DNA from: Pleodorina starrii
Taxonomy: Eukaryota > Chlorophyta > Chlorophyceae > Chlamydomonadales > Volvocaceae
NCBI GenBank assembly: GCA_030267565.1
Contig: BRXU01000019.1
Coordinates: 1,166,501-1,230,500 of the forward strand
Reading direction: 5' to 3'
DNA: 64,000 bases
Positions 1-12,135 of the stretch are shown piece by piece. The position numbers and the translations under genes are program-made. A model generated the notes under the pieces. The model worked only from the letters and a program-made list of their open reading frames with translations. It was not told the DNA's origin and made no database searches. Positions within the stretch are counted from its first letter, which is position 1. Each line of letters opens with the position of its first letter.

Positions 1-3000
1 CGCCGCGTCCAGCATCAGCATCAGCGCCGCGGCCGACACCTCCGGAGCGCCTCCGCCCGCCTCCCACAACAACTTGGGCAGCGCCTCCAGCCAGCCAGCC
101 ACCACACCATCAGCCAGGAAGAGCCGGCCTGGGAGGGGTCAAGGGGGGGGGGTCGGGGGGGTCAGGTCAGGGCAGATAGCTGATTCCTTGATTAGGGGCA
201 AGCGATTAGGGGCGGAAAGCATGTCATTACAATGCCACACGTATTCACCACGGGGGCCCCCCAACGCCCCGCGGCTTTCCTCCCCCAACCCCACCCTCCC
301 CCACCCTTTGGCGCATTTTGGCCCCCCACATCCGCCCCCACACACCTCGCCCGCATCCCACCACGACATCCCACCAGTACCCTAATGACCAACATGACCC
401 TAAGGAGCAACGTGACCCTAATGCTACTCCTTGTCCTTACCATCGACCACAACAACTTCAAAAAAAGCACAAGGGAGACACAGCCCCTGCGCTCGAAGCC
501 CCTACTCCCCCCGGTAAGTATTGCTGGGTTATGGGTCCGTTCGCTAACGCCGCCTCCTTCTCCGCTGCAATTTTCTCTTTATACCCTCCTCCCCCCCCCC
601 GAGCCCCTCCAGCCGCTCACCGTTCACCGCCGCCTTCAGCAGCGAGTGCTGCATCCGGATACACGCCAGCCGCGCGCCGGACCGGGGCGACTGCCTCCCC
701 GCAAACTGCGCCACCGCCGCCATCAACCGCGCCGCCGCCGCGTCGTCCAACCGCTGCTGCAGCGCCGCCGCTACCGCCGTCAGCACCGTGTCGGCGGCGG
801 CGGCCGACAGGCCGCCGCTGCCGCCACCGCCCTGGCCCCCCGCGGCCGCCGCCGCCGTACCGTCCGACAGCGTCCCCGCCGCCACCGGCAGCAGCACGCC
901 CTGCTCCAGCGCTACGACATAGTACGACACGATCGACGGCACCCACGGCAGCGCGGCGGCGGCCGCCGCCGCCGCCGGCTGCTGGGACTGGGCGTGCGCC
1001 TGGACCTGATCTGTCTGCTGTGCAGCGGAGAGGAGGGGCAGGAAGCGGCCCAGCAGTTCTGCGGTCTGCAGATTGAGTCGCACCAGCGCCTCCACCACCG
1101 CCGCCGGCGGCTTCACCGGCGGCATCACGGCGGGGAAGTGCGCCGTCACGCGCCGCGCCGCCAGGTCGTGCAGCTGCTGCGTCAGCGCCAGCCGCTGCCG
1201 CTGCTCCGCCGGCCCGTCGCCGCCGCCGCCGCCGGCGGCGGCCTGCTGGTGCCGCGGCAGCAGTAGCCGCTCGATGAGGCTGTTGCAGGCCGTAGCAATC
1301 ATGGCCAAGGCCGTTGCCTGATCAAGCTCCGGCGCCGTGGTCAGCTGCGCGGGGTTGCACTCCAGCCAGCAGTCCATGAGAAGAGCCACCAGGCGCAGCG
1401 CGCTGGCGCGCGGGTCCGCCGCCGCCGCCAGCGCCGCCGCCATCGTCGTTGGCGCGCCGAGCAGCCCCGCCGCCGCCGACCCCGACGGCGCCGACAGGTC
1501 CATGCCCGCCGCCGTCGCCGCCGCGGGCGCCGTCACCGCCGCCAGCGCCGCCGCCGCCGCCGCGACGCCCTTGCCGCCGCTGGCGCCGCCGCCGCCGTCG
1601 GCGGCGGCGACCTCCGTCGTACTGACACTGCCGCGGCCCTTCTTGTGCCGGTTCTTGTCGACATCCGCGGCGGCTCCGCCGCCGCCCACGGACTTGCTCC
1701 GTGCCTTGCGTCCGGCCCGCGAGGTCGCGGCGGCGACTCGGAACAGCTCGTCCAGCTGCTGTAGCAGGTCACCTGCCGACCTCTGTGGCCGCCGCGAGCG
1801 GTCCGCTCCCAGTGAGGCCCCGGGGCGCGCGGCCAGCGACGCCGCCACCTGCGCCCGAAGGCTGCTGGGGCCCGGCCCAGCCGCCGCCGCCGCCGCCCCC
1901 GCGGCCATGTCCTTGTCCGCGGCGCCGCCGCCTCCGGCGGCGGCCTCCTCCGGAAACGCGCGCCTGAGGAAGCTTGTGAGGGCGATGAGTAGTTTGGAGA
2001 GCGCCGCCAGGGACTGGGCTCGGATGCTGCGGCCGCGGTGTGCTGCGGAGAAGAGGTCGCAAAAGTGCGCCAGGCAGGGGGCCAGGAAGCCGTCCGCCAC
2101 CAGGTGGGGCACGTGGTCCATCTGGTGGGGTGGGGTGGGGGGTGGGGTGGGTGGGAAGGGGGGCAGTCAGGGTGGAAGGTGGTGGGTACAGTGGAACGGT
2201 GCGAAGCGGCGAGCTCACGGACTGACATGAAGCGTAGCGGGGAAATGTTACCGCAACGCAGGGCGGGAACGAGTCTGGGCGGGTAGGGCGGCTGCGGTTC
2301 GGCGCGCTAGCTGTCCATCGCGTGCATGCATGCATGCGTGCATGCATGAGCGCATTGCGACATTGCGAGAAAGCCGCCTTCTCGCAATGAAGGCGGCTTT
2401 CATTGCGAGAAGCCAGAGGGGCGAATGGGCGGAGTGTGTGGCGAGCGAGGTCGGGGTCCGGGTCCGGGCGGCCGCATCTCATCACACCACGTCGTATGCA
2501 GCAGCAGCCAAGCCAGCCAGCCAGCTAGCCCAGAATTGCAGACCCCCGCCCTCCCTCCCGGCCAGCATGCGTCCCCGCCATCCCCCCCCGACCACCTTGG
2601 ACCCACCATCACGTCCAGGAAGAGCAGTGCGTCATTGCGCACATCCAGACTCAGATGAGTCATCGCCCTGTTGAGTGGGTGTGTGGGGGGTGGGGGTGTA
2701 GGTGGGGGTGGGGGGTGGGTTCATGCACAGATAGGCAAGGGGAGGGGAGAGGGGTTGGTATGGACCTGGACCGAGGCCGCGCGCCCCAACGACGACCCAT
2801 CCTTTTATTGACCGCCAAGAACCGCCGAAGCGCATTTCTCTCCGCCCGCTCCCTTCACCTCCCGCCCCCAGCCCTCCCCAGTCCCAGTCCCAGCCCCCAG
2901 CCCCCAGCCCCGACCCCCCCCCACCCACCCACCCGCACACGTGCGCCATAATGACCGGCATGAAGGGCCTCAGCGCATCCGCCCCCAGCACCGGCAGCAC

Positions 3001-3970
3001 GTTGTCACTCAGCAGCCCCCGCAGAGCCGACCGCACACCGGGGTCACCGTCCACGATGCGCTCGGCGAGGGTACCCAACACCTGGGGAGCGAGGGCGGGG
3101 GCGGTGGGGCGGGGCGGCGGGCGGTGGGGCGGAGGGCCGAGGGGAGGGAGGAGGGGAGGGGAGGAGGGGAGGGGCCGGATCAGCCGGGCGGGGGATGGGG
3201 CCGCGCGGGTGGGGCAGGGCCAAGGTGGTAAGAAAGAAGGGCCGAGGTGGCCCCTTGAGTTGTTAGGTCTTGGTGGAACGGAGCGTGTGCTTGGCGGAGG
3301 GGGGCATTCGGGGAAGCTTGGGTGGCCTTGGGAAAACCCTAAAGGTCCCCCCCGGGGCTTCACGGCCGGCCTAGCGCCTTCCCGGAGGCGGCTCCGGCCA
3401 GAGCCCGTGCGGGGCAGCTGCAGTCTCGGAATTGCGTATGTATGGGGTTACGCGGGTGGCGAGAGGAAGGGGATGGAGATTGACGACGGGCTGAAGCGTT
3501 TGGGGGGAAGGGGGCAGCGGGTGGCGCACCGGGCACACACCTGCGCAGCATGCAGGCGAAGCTGCTCCGGGTGCCTGCCGAACAGGTCCGCCAAGCCAAC
3601 AAGGGAGTGCTTCCTGGACTTGTCGTTGTGGTGCGATGTCTGGTTCAGAAGCTCCTGCGGCAGCAAGGTCCTTGCATTGCTTGAGTTTTACCGCCGCCGG
3701 GCGCTTGCCGTTGAACCGCCTGCCGGCGCCCTCACAGCTGTGATAGCGAGATACGTGTATGCTCACCTTCAAAGTTAGGTTCTGATAATTTACTGCTACG
3801 TTACTTCGGTCCTCCCGAACTGCCTGGTTGGGCAAGTTAATGCTCCGCGACTTGAAGTCCGTGTCCGTCTCATTCCGAGCTTTTGGCAGCTTCTTGCCAA
3901 CTTTGTGCTTGACTCGCTTAAAGTCCACGCCCACGCCTGGGTTGCGCGTCTTCTTCTTTGGTTTCCCCAT
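1..3970 (-). CDS. IPI1: IPI1/TEX10-like pre-rRNA processing protein, 5' part (cut by window edge)
   Basis: Probable homologue of yeast Ipi1 / animal TEX10, a subunit of the nucleolar Rix1 (PELP1-TEX10-WDR18) complex needed for 60S subunit maturation. The ATG at 3970 opens a very basic N-terminus (MGKPKKKTRN, then KHKVGKKLPKARNETDTDFK) typical of this family, followed by helical-repeat segments (HHNDKSRKHSLVGLADLF; AMTHLSLDVRNDALLFLDVM). Exons read on the minus strand: 3970-3767, 3654-3541, 3081-2933, 2667-2607, 2121-621, 128-<1. Phases agree throughout and give at least 719 residues. The large fifth exon carries Ala/Gly-rich low-complexity stretches that I take as lineage-specific padding. 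The third donor could lie 8 nt earlier, but only GG|GT at 2932 keeps the downstream frame open. The C-terminal part lies left of the window. The family call rests on the N-terminus and repeat pattern and is fairly secure. Confidence 0.8.
533..585. repeat. Copy of the GAAGATACCGCAGCGG-type dispersed element (IPI1-like intron)
   Basis: Reverse-complement orientation; on the minus strand it runs from GGGTATAAAGAG to GCGTTAGCGAACGGACCC, about 36 nt after the donor at 620. Confidence 0.65.
2362..2409. other. Alternating overlapping inverted repeats in an IPI1-like intron
   Basis: Three mutually exclusive perfect stems share sequence: ATTGCGAGAA/TTCTCGCAAT (2362-2371/2379-2388), GAAAGCCGCCTT/AAGGCGGCTTTC (2369-2380/2390-2401) and CTCGCAATG/CATTGCGAG (2381-2389/2401-2409). 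Confidence 0.85.
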
Positions 3971-4707
3971 GACGAGGGTGGCTTTTGAGGCTCGTACTTA
4001 GCTCCACTTTTGATTGTTCAAGAATCAAACGCCAAGGAAAAGTTATGCTCATGGCTTTGGGGGGCAGACTTACGAAGTATAACGAACTAACGATGCCCCG
4101 TGCCGGAAAACGGCCAACCGGCAGCGACGTCCCCGTGCAGAGCCGTCAGCCGTGGACGCGTAGAGCGTGGACCTCGCCACAGCAAGCGGCAAGTCAACTA
4201 GTGTCATAGCTTTGCTACGAGGCGCCGAGATGTACTCGGGTTGCGTGCACACCATGTGTCCATGTCCGGAACTGTCGAGGGTTTACGGAAATCTGCAGCT
4301 GCCTGCGGTCGCATCACATATATTTGGGCGAACTTGCATCCAGTCAGAAGCTCCATATCACTCTATGATACCTCCCACCCAATTGCTTGCGACGGACATA
4401 CATGCAACGCCGAAGCTCAGTCCGAAGTGCATTCCACATGGACTAGTGATAACCTTGAGATGTAATGCACGCCGATCACTATGAGCTGCTGCGCATGTCT
4501 CCTTCACCTTCCCTGAATTTCGGTTCCGGCAGATGCCGTCACTCTTCCTGCGGTTGGTCGAATGTCCGGCTAACTACGTATTGACAACTGCACAGATATA
4601 TAGGACAGACCAAGATAAGTAATGTAATTCTGCTTCGATACACTGGCAAAGGACTCGCCACATATAAACGCTTACTGCTAGCGAAATTGCGAGGAGCTTG
4701 CAGCGAA
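3971..4707. promoter_or_regulatory. Divergent intergenic region between the IPI1-like and phospholipase B-like genes
   Basis: No convincing coding sequence. The stretch is less GC-rich than its surroundings and holds both start-proximal regions. A TATA-like TATAAA sits at 4663-4668, about 40 nt before the plus-strand ATG at 4708, and an A/T-rich GATATATAGG lies near 4595. Promoter roles are inferred from position only. Confidence 0.5.
4663..4668 (+). promoter_or_regulatory. TATA-like box upstream of the phospholipase B-like gene
   Basis: TATAAA within an A/T-rich patch 40 nt before the chosen ATG at 4708. It would imply a very short 5' UTR, so it may be coincidental. Confidence 0.3.
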
Positions 4708-7700
4708 ATGGCTCGCTTGCGCGCTCCAAAGCGCTGCAGGCTTGTCGCCAAATCATTGAATTTCTTTCTTCTTTCGCTTACATATCCCGTCATAAGCATG
4801 TCCGCAAGGCCAGTAGGATCGTCTGCATTTTCCATGGGCGGGAGCGCCATGCGCGCGCCTCGCGGAGACCTGCGAACCTCCTCCACTCCACAGCCGCGCC
4901 AGGGCCAGCTCGCGGACTCCAACGGCCTCCTGGACCTCGCCACCTTGCGCCGTGGCGACGTCTACGCCGTCAACCTCCACGGCGCCACCTTCAAACTCGC
5001 GCGCGTCGACATCCCGGCAATGCTCCGACTCCACAACGGCCGCCTGACCGCGGCCTCCCTCACCTCGGCAGTGCGCGCTGCCCAGCCCGGCGAGAACGTG
5101 GGCTGGGCCTGGTTCGCGGACTCGTACCAGGAGGACGGCTGGTACCGACTGGAGCTGCGCATCGATGAGGATGCGCCCTTCCCGGATGTGGTCAAGGCCC
5201 GGGCGGCGGGATTCGTGGAGGGGAACTTGCAGAGCCCGCACATGTACAGGTGGGATGGGTTGGGGTGAGGTGGGGTGAGGTGGGGTGAGGCCGGGGCTCG
5301 GGGCCGGCGCGCGTTGAGGGGACAACGACGCGTGTGGGCTTTCGGCACGAGCGTTGGCTGGTTGGGACTCGGGACCTCCCCCGCCCTCCCCGCCTCCCTT
5401 TCACCTCCCCCCTTTTCCCCCCTCCCAACCCGCCCTCTTCCACTGCTGCCAGGTACTTGTCCCCCGCTCTCATACCCTCCTCCCCTACCCTCCTCCCCTT
5501 CCCTCCTCCCTCTTCACTGACGGGTCTGCTCGCCAACGCCGCATCCGTACCATCTCCGCGGTTCGTATTTCCGACCTCCCCCTCCTCCCCTTCCCCTCCC
5601 TTTACCCCTTACCCCCTCCCTCCCCCCAAGGTACTGGACCAACTACCGGGTCAACGAGTACCGCGGCCGCGGCGAGGCTCCCTCCCAGGAGCTGTACGAC
5701 TGGTTTGACGAGCAGTACGGCTGGATGACACGGCGCATCGAGAAAGCCACGGGGTGGAATCTCGCCACCCTCCGGGGAGAGACCCCCGCCGCCCAAAACC
5801 CCACCTCGTCGTACGCCGCCGCCGCCGCCGCCGCGGGCGATATCGATGGTGGCGGCGCTGGCGCTGGCAATGGCGGCGATGCCGCTGGTGGTGGCGGCGA
5901 TGGCGATAATGATGTCCCCGGCTCCTCCGAGCGCCGCTACTGGGCACTGGTGGGGCTGGTGGCGGCGCAGTTTGAGGGTCTGACTGCCGGATTCTGGGCC
6001 TCGGTGGCGGAGCCGGACAGAAACATGACGTGGCACGAACTGTGAGTGCCGTACAGTACGAGGAGCGGGAGCTGTGGGTGCCGTACTTTGTGGTTGGTAG
6101 TTACGGCGGCCTTGGGGAGAGTTTGCGTCGGCCGGGGGAGCTGGCAGGGGTGGGGGGGGGTGTGGGCGAGTCGGGAATGGCCAATGCGCCGAACATGGGC
6201 CCGCGGGGTTGTGGCGAAGGGCACGGGGAGAGGGATAAAGAGCTGGCATGCCGTACGACATGCCGTACAGATACGCCCTGAACGCCATCGGCGACATGTA
6301 CGACCTCAACGTCCTCTTCCCGCCGTCCGCCGAGCCGTCGGCGCCGCCGGCGGCGGCGGCGGCAGCGGCGGCATCCGCCGTCGGCGCCGAGCCTGCAGGC
6401 GGCGCTGTACGGCAGCAGCGGCGGCACTACACCCCGGGTCACGGCGAGGTGGGCGAGTACGGGTACGGCGAGCTGCTCGACTGCTCGGCCATCATAAAAC
6501 TGGATCCGAGCAGTGACGGCGGCGGCGGTGACGGCGACGATGAGGACGGCGATGACGGCGGCAGTTCGGGTGGTCTCCAGCGGTTCAGCCGGAACTTTTG
6601 GGCTTCTCACAACACGTGGAGGGCGTACTATGATATGGTCAGGTGGGGCCAGGGGGAGGGGAGGGGAGGGGAGGGCGGGGAAGGGTGGGGGGGAGGGGGG
6701 GAAGGGAGGCCGGCAGGGTGCGGATCCGGCGGGGGGGAGTACTCCCCTCATTGCCCCCTCCCCTCCACCCGGCCGACTGCAACACGACTTCAAGTTTCGG
6801 CAGCCATTCCGATGAGTAAACCTCCGTAACGGCCATAACCGCCATAACCGCTTTATTGGTTGGTCGTATTTCGTACATGGCGTGCTGGCTGCGGGGCTTC
6901 TCAGTCCTGGTTTCGAGGCCGGATGACTGCATCATGGGGAAGTCGTACCTTTGGCGGTTTGCGGCGTTCCACTCCCACTCCCCTGTCCCCTGCCTCCCTC
7001 CCTCCCTGGCCCCCACCCCCCTGCGCCCTCTCATACCCGCGCTGCCCCCCCCACACACACACGCGTACGGCACCAGGACGTGGAAGGTGTACGACCTGCC
7101 GTGGGCCAGTACGGGTCCCGTCACCGTGTCCTCCTCCCCCGGACTGCTGCACTCCAAAGACGACTGGTGGGAGGGGGGAGGGGGGGGGCCGGGGGAGAGA
7201 GGGGCGAGAGGGGAGATGGGGGAGGGAGGGAGGGGGGAGATGTCACGTCGCAATTTGGGGGGGGGGCGTCAACTGAGCAGACACGGGCTTGAAGAGGAGA
7301 GGGGACACGGGCACACGGGCACCAGAGGGGCAGCCACCCGCGGGACCCACCGTTTCCGCCTCTCCCCCCACACCCCAATAGCGACCACTTTCCGCTGAGA
7401 CCGCCCCCTCTTCATGCCATGTGACCTGCGCCCTCCGGTACGGCTCCATGTACTACGGCGCTCCGTCGTACGGCGGTACGACGGCGCTCAGGTACACTAC
7501 CGACGCTTTTGTGGTGATGGAGACCACCAACGGTATTTACAACAAGAATCTGTACGACAAGATCCAACCCAAATGTGTGCTGATGTGGCAGCGGGTGCAG
7601 GTGAGGGGGGAGGGGGCAACGGAGGCGGACCCACCCCGGGGTGGTGGTGGTGGTGGTGGTGGTGGTGTGGGGAGGGAGGCCGGGGGGTGGAGGGAGGTGT

Positions 7701-10700
7701 CCGGAGGCCTTGGACGGACATTCTAAATTTGTATACGTGTATGTGTGGGGGGGTTTTAGGGTTAGTCGGGTTTGAATAGACTCACAGAAAAGGACCAGGA
7801 TCCGGCTAGCTGGTTGATGTTGCCTTGTTTGGGGGGGGTGGGGGCCATTAAGGGGCCCTGCTCACAGCCTTTCCTGACCTCAACCCTGACACAGCCCTTC
7901 ACACAGCCCTCCCGCCAATGAACACATGTACGACTCGGCCCCATGTACGACTCGGCCGCCGCCCATGTACGACCCTGACCTGATCTCCCTCCCTGGCCCG
8001 GCCCCCCACCCCCCACCCCCGGGCCCCCAGGTCGCCAACTTTGGTGCGCGGGAGGGCTCAGAGTGGGTGGACCTCTTTGTACGACACAACAGCGGAACCT
8101 ACAACAACCAGGTGCGCCGTACTGTACTGCCCCCAACCGTGCCGTACTGTACTGCACGGCCGACTCGGTCCACGGCCGGCGGTCCGAAGCGCTTGAAGAC
8201 TGAGTCCTCTATTGCCCTAGAGCTCTCCCCTCCACCTTCCCCTCCCCGCCTCTTGGCTTGCGCTGTTACCGGGCTACCTACGCGACCCCCCCCCCCCGGT
8301 TCGACTGCCCTGCTTCGGCCGTTCCGTTCCCTTCCCTTCCCTTCCCTTCCCTCCGATTCCATCATCTGTATCCGGGCCGCAGTGGATGGTTCTGGATGTG
8401 GATGCTCTGCAGCTGCCCCGGCCCCGGTCGGATGTGTTGTGGGTGGTGGAGCAGGTGCCGGGAACCACCATCAGCAGGGATGTGACCAAGGTGGGGGGGA
8501 GGGGGTGGGGGTGGAGGCGTGTGGGTGCGAGGCGTGCTGTTCGGGTGGCAGGCAAGAGTGTGTGCGCATGGTCGTCGTCTTTGGTCGGTATCTCATCTGT
8601 TGCTTCGCTGCTCGCTGTGAACGTGGGGGTTTCAGATGGGTGGGCACGGATGGTAACGGGGGCGGGAAGGGGGCAAAGGGGGACCCTGGCTGGGCTGGGC
8701 GGGGGCTGGGGTGAGGGTCGTTGGGAGTGGGCGGGCCAAACAGCTGACAAGGGCTTGGAGGTGGAGAGGGGCAGAGAGGGCAGCTGGGGGGGTGTGGGTG
8801 TGGGGGTAGGGTGGGGTGGGGGGTGGGCACTTTGGGGTTTGTGTCATCAGGGCAGGGCAGGGGTACGGGCACGATCTTGCAGCTGCGCTCCTTTCCCCCC
8901 TCTCCTCCCCCCCCCCGACCCGCCCCTCCCCCCGTCCCGGGCCCCCTCGGGGACACAGGTCCTGCTGGAGCAGGGTTACTGGGCGTCGTACAACGTGCCG
9001 TACTTCCCTGAGATCTACAACCTGACCGCCTACCCGCAACCCAGCATCTACACCAGCTGCCCACGTGCCCGCATCTTCAGGTGTGCACCGACCTGCACTG
9101 CTGCACTGCGTACTGTGCGTACTGTACATGTACTGTGCGTAGTGTGCGTGCGTAATGCGTGTGCGTTTCCGGGAGGTTAGGGGGGGAGGGGAGGGAGGGA
9201 GGGGAGTTGGCGGTATGGTAGGGACAGGGGCCAGTGGGGGTGGGGGAACAGCCACTGCCGGTGCCCGCCAAAGGCATGGCTTGCGCCCTTTGACATCCGG
9301 GTTCCCGGCCTGTCCCCACCACCATTGTGGTATGGCTCGTGGGGGTGGGGGTGGGGCTCGGGTTGGGGTTTGGGAGTTCTTGCCTTGCCTGGTTTCCTTG
9401 CTTGCGCTCCCATACCCCGCTCAACCACCCAGACCCCGACCAGACTACACCCGACAAGGGAGGCTCCCAAGGCTCCGATAACACCTCACCACGCCACACC
9501 TCGTGCAACGACCCATCCTACACCCCACCCTTAAGCTCCCCCCTCTTTCTACGCCCTGTCTTCGCTGCCGTATCTTTTTGATTTCCCTCGCTGGCCTCCC
9601 TCTTTCCGCCCTTCCCCCACCCCCCGGGCTCCGGCCTATCCGTGGAATCTCCCCCCGGGGTCTCCGAAACACACCCACACACAGCCGTGAGCAGTCCCGG
9701 CTGACCTCCCGGTCGGATGTCATGGGCCTTATGCGGCTCAACCGCTACCGGGAGGATCCCCTCTCCCTGGGGACCCCCAACAACGCCATCGCGGCTAGGT
9801 GGGGGTGAGGGGGAGGGGGAGGGTGTGCGGCTGTGGGTGGGGTTGTGTGGGGTGTGTGTCGTGGTCGTGGTGGGGTTGGCGATTGGAGTTTGTGTGCGTG
9901 TGTGTGCGTGTGTGCGTGTGTGTATGTGCGTGCGTGGGTGTGAGTGCGCGTGTATGTGTGTGCGCGTGGGTGTTCTTGCGACTCGCCGTCTGTTGAAATT
10001 TGGGGTTGTGGGGCGCATACAGCACCCGCTCATCCTCCCTCAGCCTCATCCCCCACCGGCATGTGCGGCGCTGATGTTGCCGTACACCTGCCGTACTTGT
10101 CCCCCTCAGGTACGACCTGCCCGGCGCCCCGGACGACTCCGGCCAGCCCCGCAACTGGACTCGGAGGGCGTACGGCGCCGTGGATGCGAAGGTGTGTGTT
10201 TGGGGGGGAGGGAGGGGAGGGAAGGGAAGGGGAGGGGAGGGGAAGATGGGGGCGAAGCGAGGGTTTAGAAGGATGGCTGGATGGGAGGTGTATGACTGTG
10301 TTTCTGGTTTTAGGAGAAAGGGGGCGGAGGAATACCGTTCGTGGCGCGGGAGAGTAGGAGGCGGCGGGAGGGGGGCGGAGGGAGGGAGGGAGAGAGGGAG
10401 GGAGGGAGGGAGGGAGGGAGGTGACGGCAGGGGGGTGCTCTGCACACACACTCACACACACATACACTCTCTCCACCAGTACTCCACATCTCCGCCATGT
10501 TCCCTCCCTCGCCGTAACGGAATCAAACTGAACGGAATCGAATTGGCTCCGGAACCCCCCGCCCCCTGAATCCCCGCAATCGCGCAGGTGGTGGATCTGA
10601 AGTCCTTCCGTACACGTCGTACCTACGTCATCAACGGACCAACCGCCGACGACCAACCGGTGTTCCGTTGGTCAACCGCCGACCCGGCCTTCGACGCCAT

Positions 10701-10812
10701 TCGCCGCGAGGGCTGCGTCGACGAATTCAACTTTGGCTGGCAGGCCTATGAGGCGGTGGTGGGGCCGCCGGAGGTGCCGCAGCGAGCAGCCGCGGAGGCG
10801 GCGGCGATATGA
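4708..10812 (+). CDS. Phospholipase B-like protein (Ntn-hydrolase, PLBD/laminal-ancestor family)
   Basis: Member of the phospholipase B-like family, lysosomal or secreted N-terminal-nucleophile hydrolases in animals and Dictyostelium. Exons: 4708-5249, 5631-6041, 6271-6642, 7077-7166, 7492-7600, 8031-8111, 8383-8490, 8959-9080, 9685-9798, 10110-10191, 10588-10812; 751 residues with consistent phases. Family blocks in order: YALNAIGDMYDL, DCSAIIKLDP, NTWRAYYDMVR, VVMETTNGIYN, DLFVRHNSGTYNNQ, the Asn/Asp-rich MRLNRYREDPLS and the C-terminal DEFNFGWQAYE. Cys389 in DCSAII aligns with the nucleophile exposed by autoproteolysis in animal PLBD2. The N-terminus (basic residues, then LNFFLLSLTYPVIS) could be a signal peptide but is not a strong one. 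The protein exceeds the usual ~550-600 residues because of Gly/Ala/Asp-rich inserts around residues 240-280 and 420-440. True substrates of this family are unsettled; phospholipase activity should not be assumed. Confidence 0.85.
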
Positions 10813-11222
10813 TGGAGGCGGTGGAGGCGGAGGCGGTGGAGGCGGCGGTGGAGGCGGTGGAGGCGGCGGTGGAGGCGGTGGAGGCGGCGGTGGAGGCGGT
10901 GGAGGCGGCGGTGGAGGCGGAGGCGGTGGAGGCGGAGGCGGCGGTGGAGGCGGAGGCGGTGGAGGCGACGGTGGAGGCGGTGGAGGCGGCGGTGGAGGCG
11001 GCGGTGGCGGAGGCGGTGGAGGCGGAGGCGGTGGACGCGGAGGCGGTGGAGGCGGCGGTGGAGGCGGTGGCGGAGGCGGTGGAGGCGGAGGCGGTGGAGG
11101 CGGAGGCGGTGGAGGCGGCGGTGGAGGTGGTGGCGGAGGCGGTGGTGGCGGAGGCGGTGGAGGCGGTGGAGGCGGTGGAGGCGGAGGCGGTGGAGGCGGC
11201 GGTGGAGGCGGCGATATGATGA
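10795..11222 (+). repeat. 9-bp minisatellite (GGAGGCGGT-type) at the end of the phospholipase B-like CDS
   Basis: About 420 bp of near-perfect GGAGGCGGT/GGAGGCGGC units. It begins within the last codons of the phospholipase B-like gene (stop at 10810-10812) and ends near 11222. Depending on frame it reads as poly-Gly, Val-Glu-Ala or Trp-Arg-Arg, and as poly-Pro on the other strand; I treat all of these as non-coding. The motif GGCGGCGATATGATG, which contains the stop codon TGA, occurs at both ends of the array. Confidence 0.95.
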
Positions 11223-11969
11223 AGGCGGCGGTGGCGGAGGCGGTGGTGGGAGCTGCTGAGAACCTCCCCCCTCCCCCCGGGGTAAATAACAAGATACCGC
11301 AGCGGAGGGACGGAGACGGCGTTACCGGTAACCCCCCGGGGGCATCCCCCCCCCCCGGGGGGGGGGTATCGCCGCTGGAAGCTCCTCGGCGGTCGTTTAG
11401 TTCTTTGATGGTAATGCGAGGGCTGTCTACTGGCGGGCCGTACGGCAGGTAGACAATGTACAATGTACAGCAGTACCTTAAGAGGTGGAGAGCCTCTGCT
11501 GCTGCAGGGCGTCTTTGCGCTGTTGGGGGCACCGTTGTGGGCATGTCAGGCCTTGATGTTGGTACCGGGAAGAAGGGAGCCGGGGGGATGCGGGAAGGGA
11601 AGGGAAGGAGGCGGGTGAGAGTCCGAGGAGTCCCGAAATGTCGCTGTCCCGAGTAGGCGTTGAGGGGAGATGGGGAGGGAGGGAGATGGGGAGATGGAGA
11701 GAGTGCGGCTTCCCCGCGCCGCGCGGCAGCCCAACCCTGCTGGTCCCAGCCACAGCGGGGGTGGGGAGTATAACGAAGATACCGCAGCGGAGACGGAGAC
11801 GGCGTTAGCGAAGGGAGGGGAGGGGGGGCTGCGAGTGCCTCTCGTTAAGGAATAACGATGTTGGGGGGGGGGGGTATCCACGTATAGGGGGGTATGGACG
11901 CCGGCAGCGATGGGGAAGGGGAGGGGGGCTCTACCGGTACCAAGACACAGGCGTTGTTGTGCCATGAAA

Positions 11970-11979
11970 TGTAATGTAA
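11970..11979 (+). terminator. Candidate double polyadenylation signal (TGTAATGTAA)
   Basis: Two adjacent TGTAA pentamers, the first I see downstream of the phospholipase B-like stop. They would give a 3' UTR of over 1.1 kb that includes the minisatellite, so an undetected nearer non-canonical signal is possible. Confidence 0.35.
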
Positions 11980-12135
11980 TGGAAGCGATGTTGCGACTCG
12001 GCTGTACGTTGGACGCCGGCGACCCGTCTGTACGTTTATCGGATCGGTGTCCCGAAAGGCGGCTTTGGCTGATATGCCGTATCTAGGACGGAACACGTCG
12101 TCCACAGGGGGGGGGCGGTCTATGGTCGCTTGCGC

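Noticed and set aside
10672..11544. Long poly-Pro (minus) and poly-Gly (plus) open frames over 10.8-11.2 kb
   Set aside because: They are readings of the 9-bp minisatellite and have no start, splice or family support.
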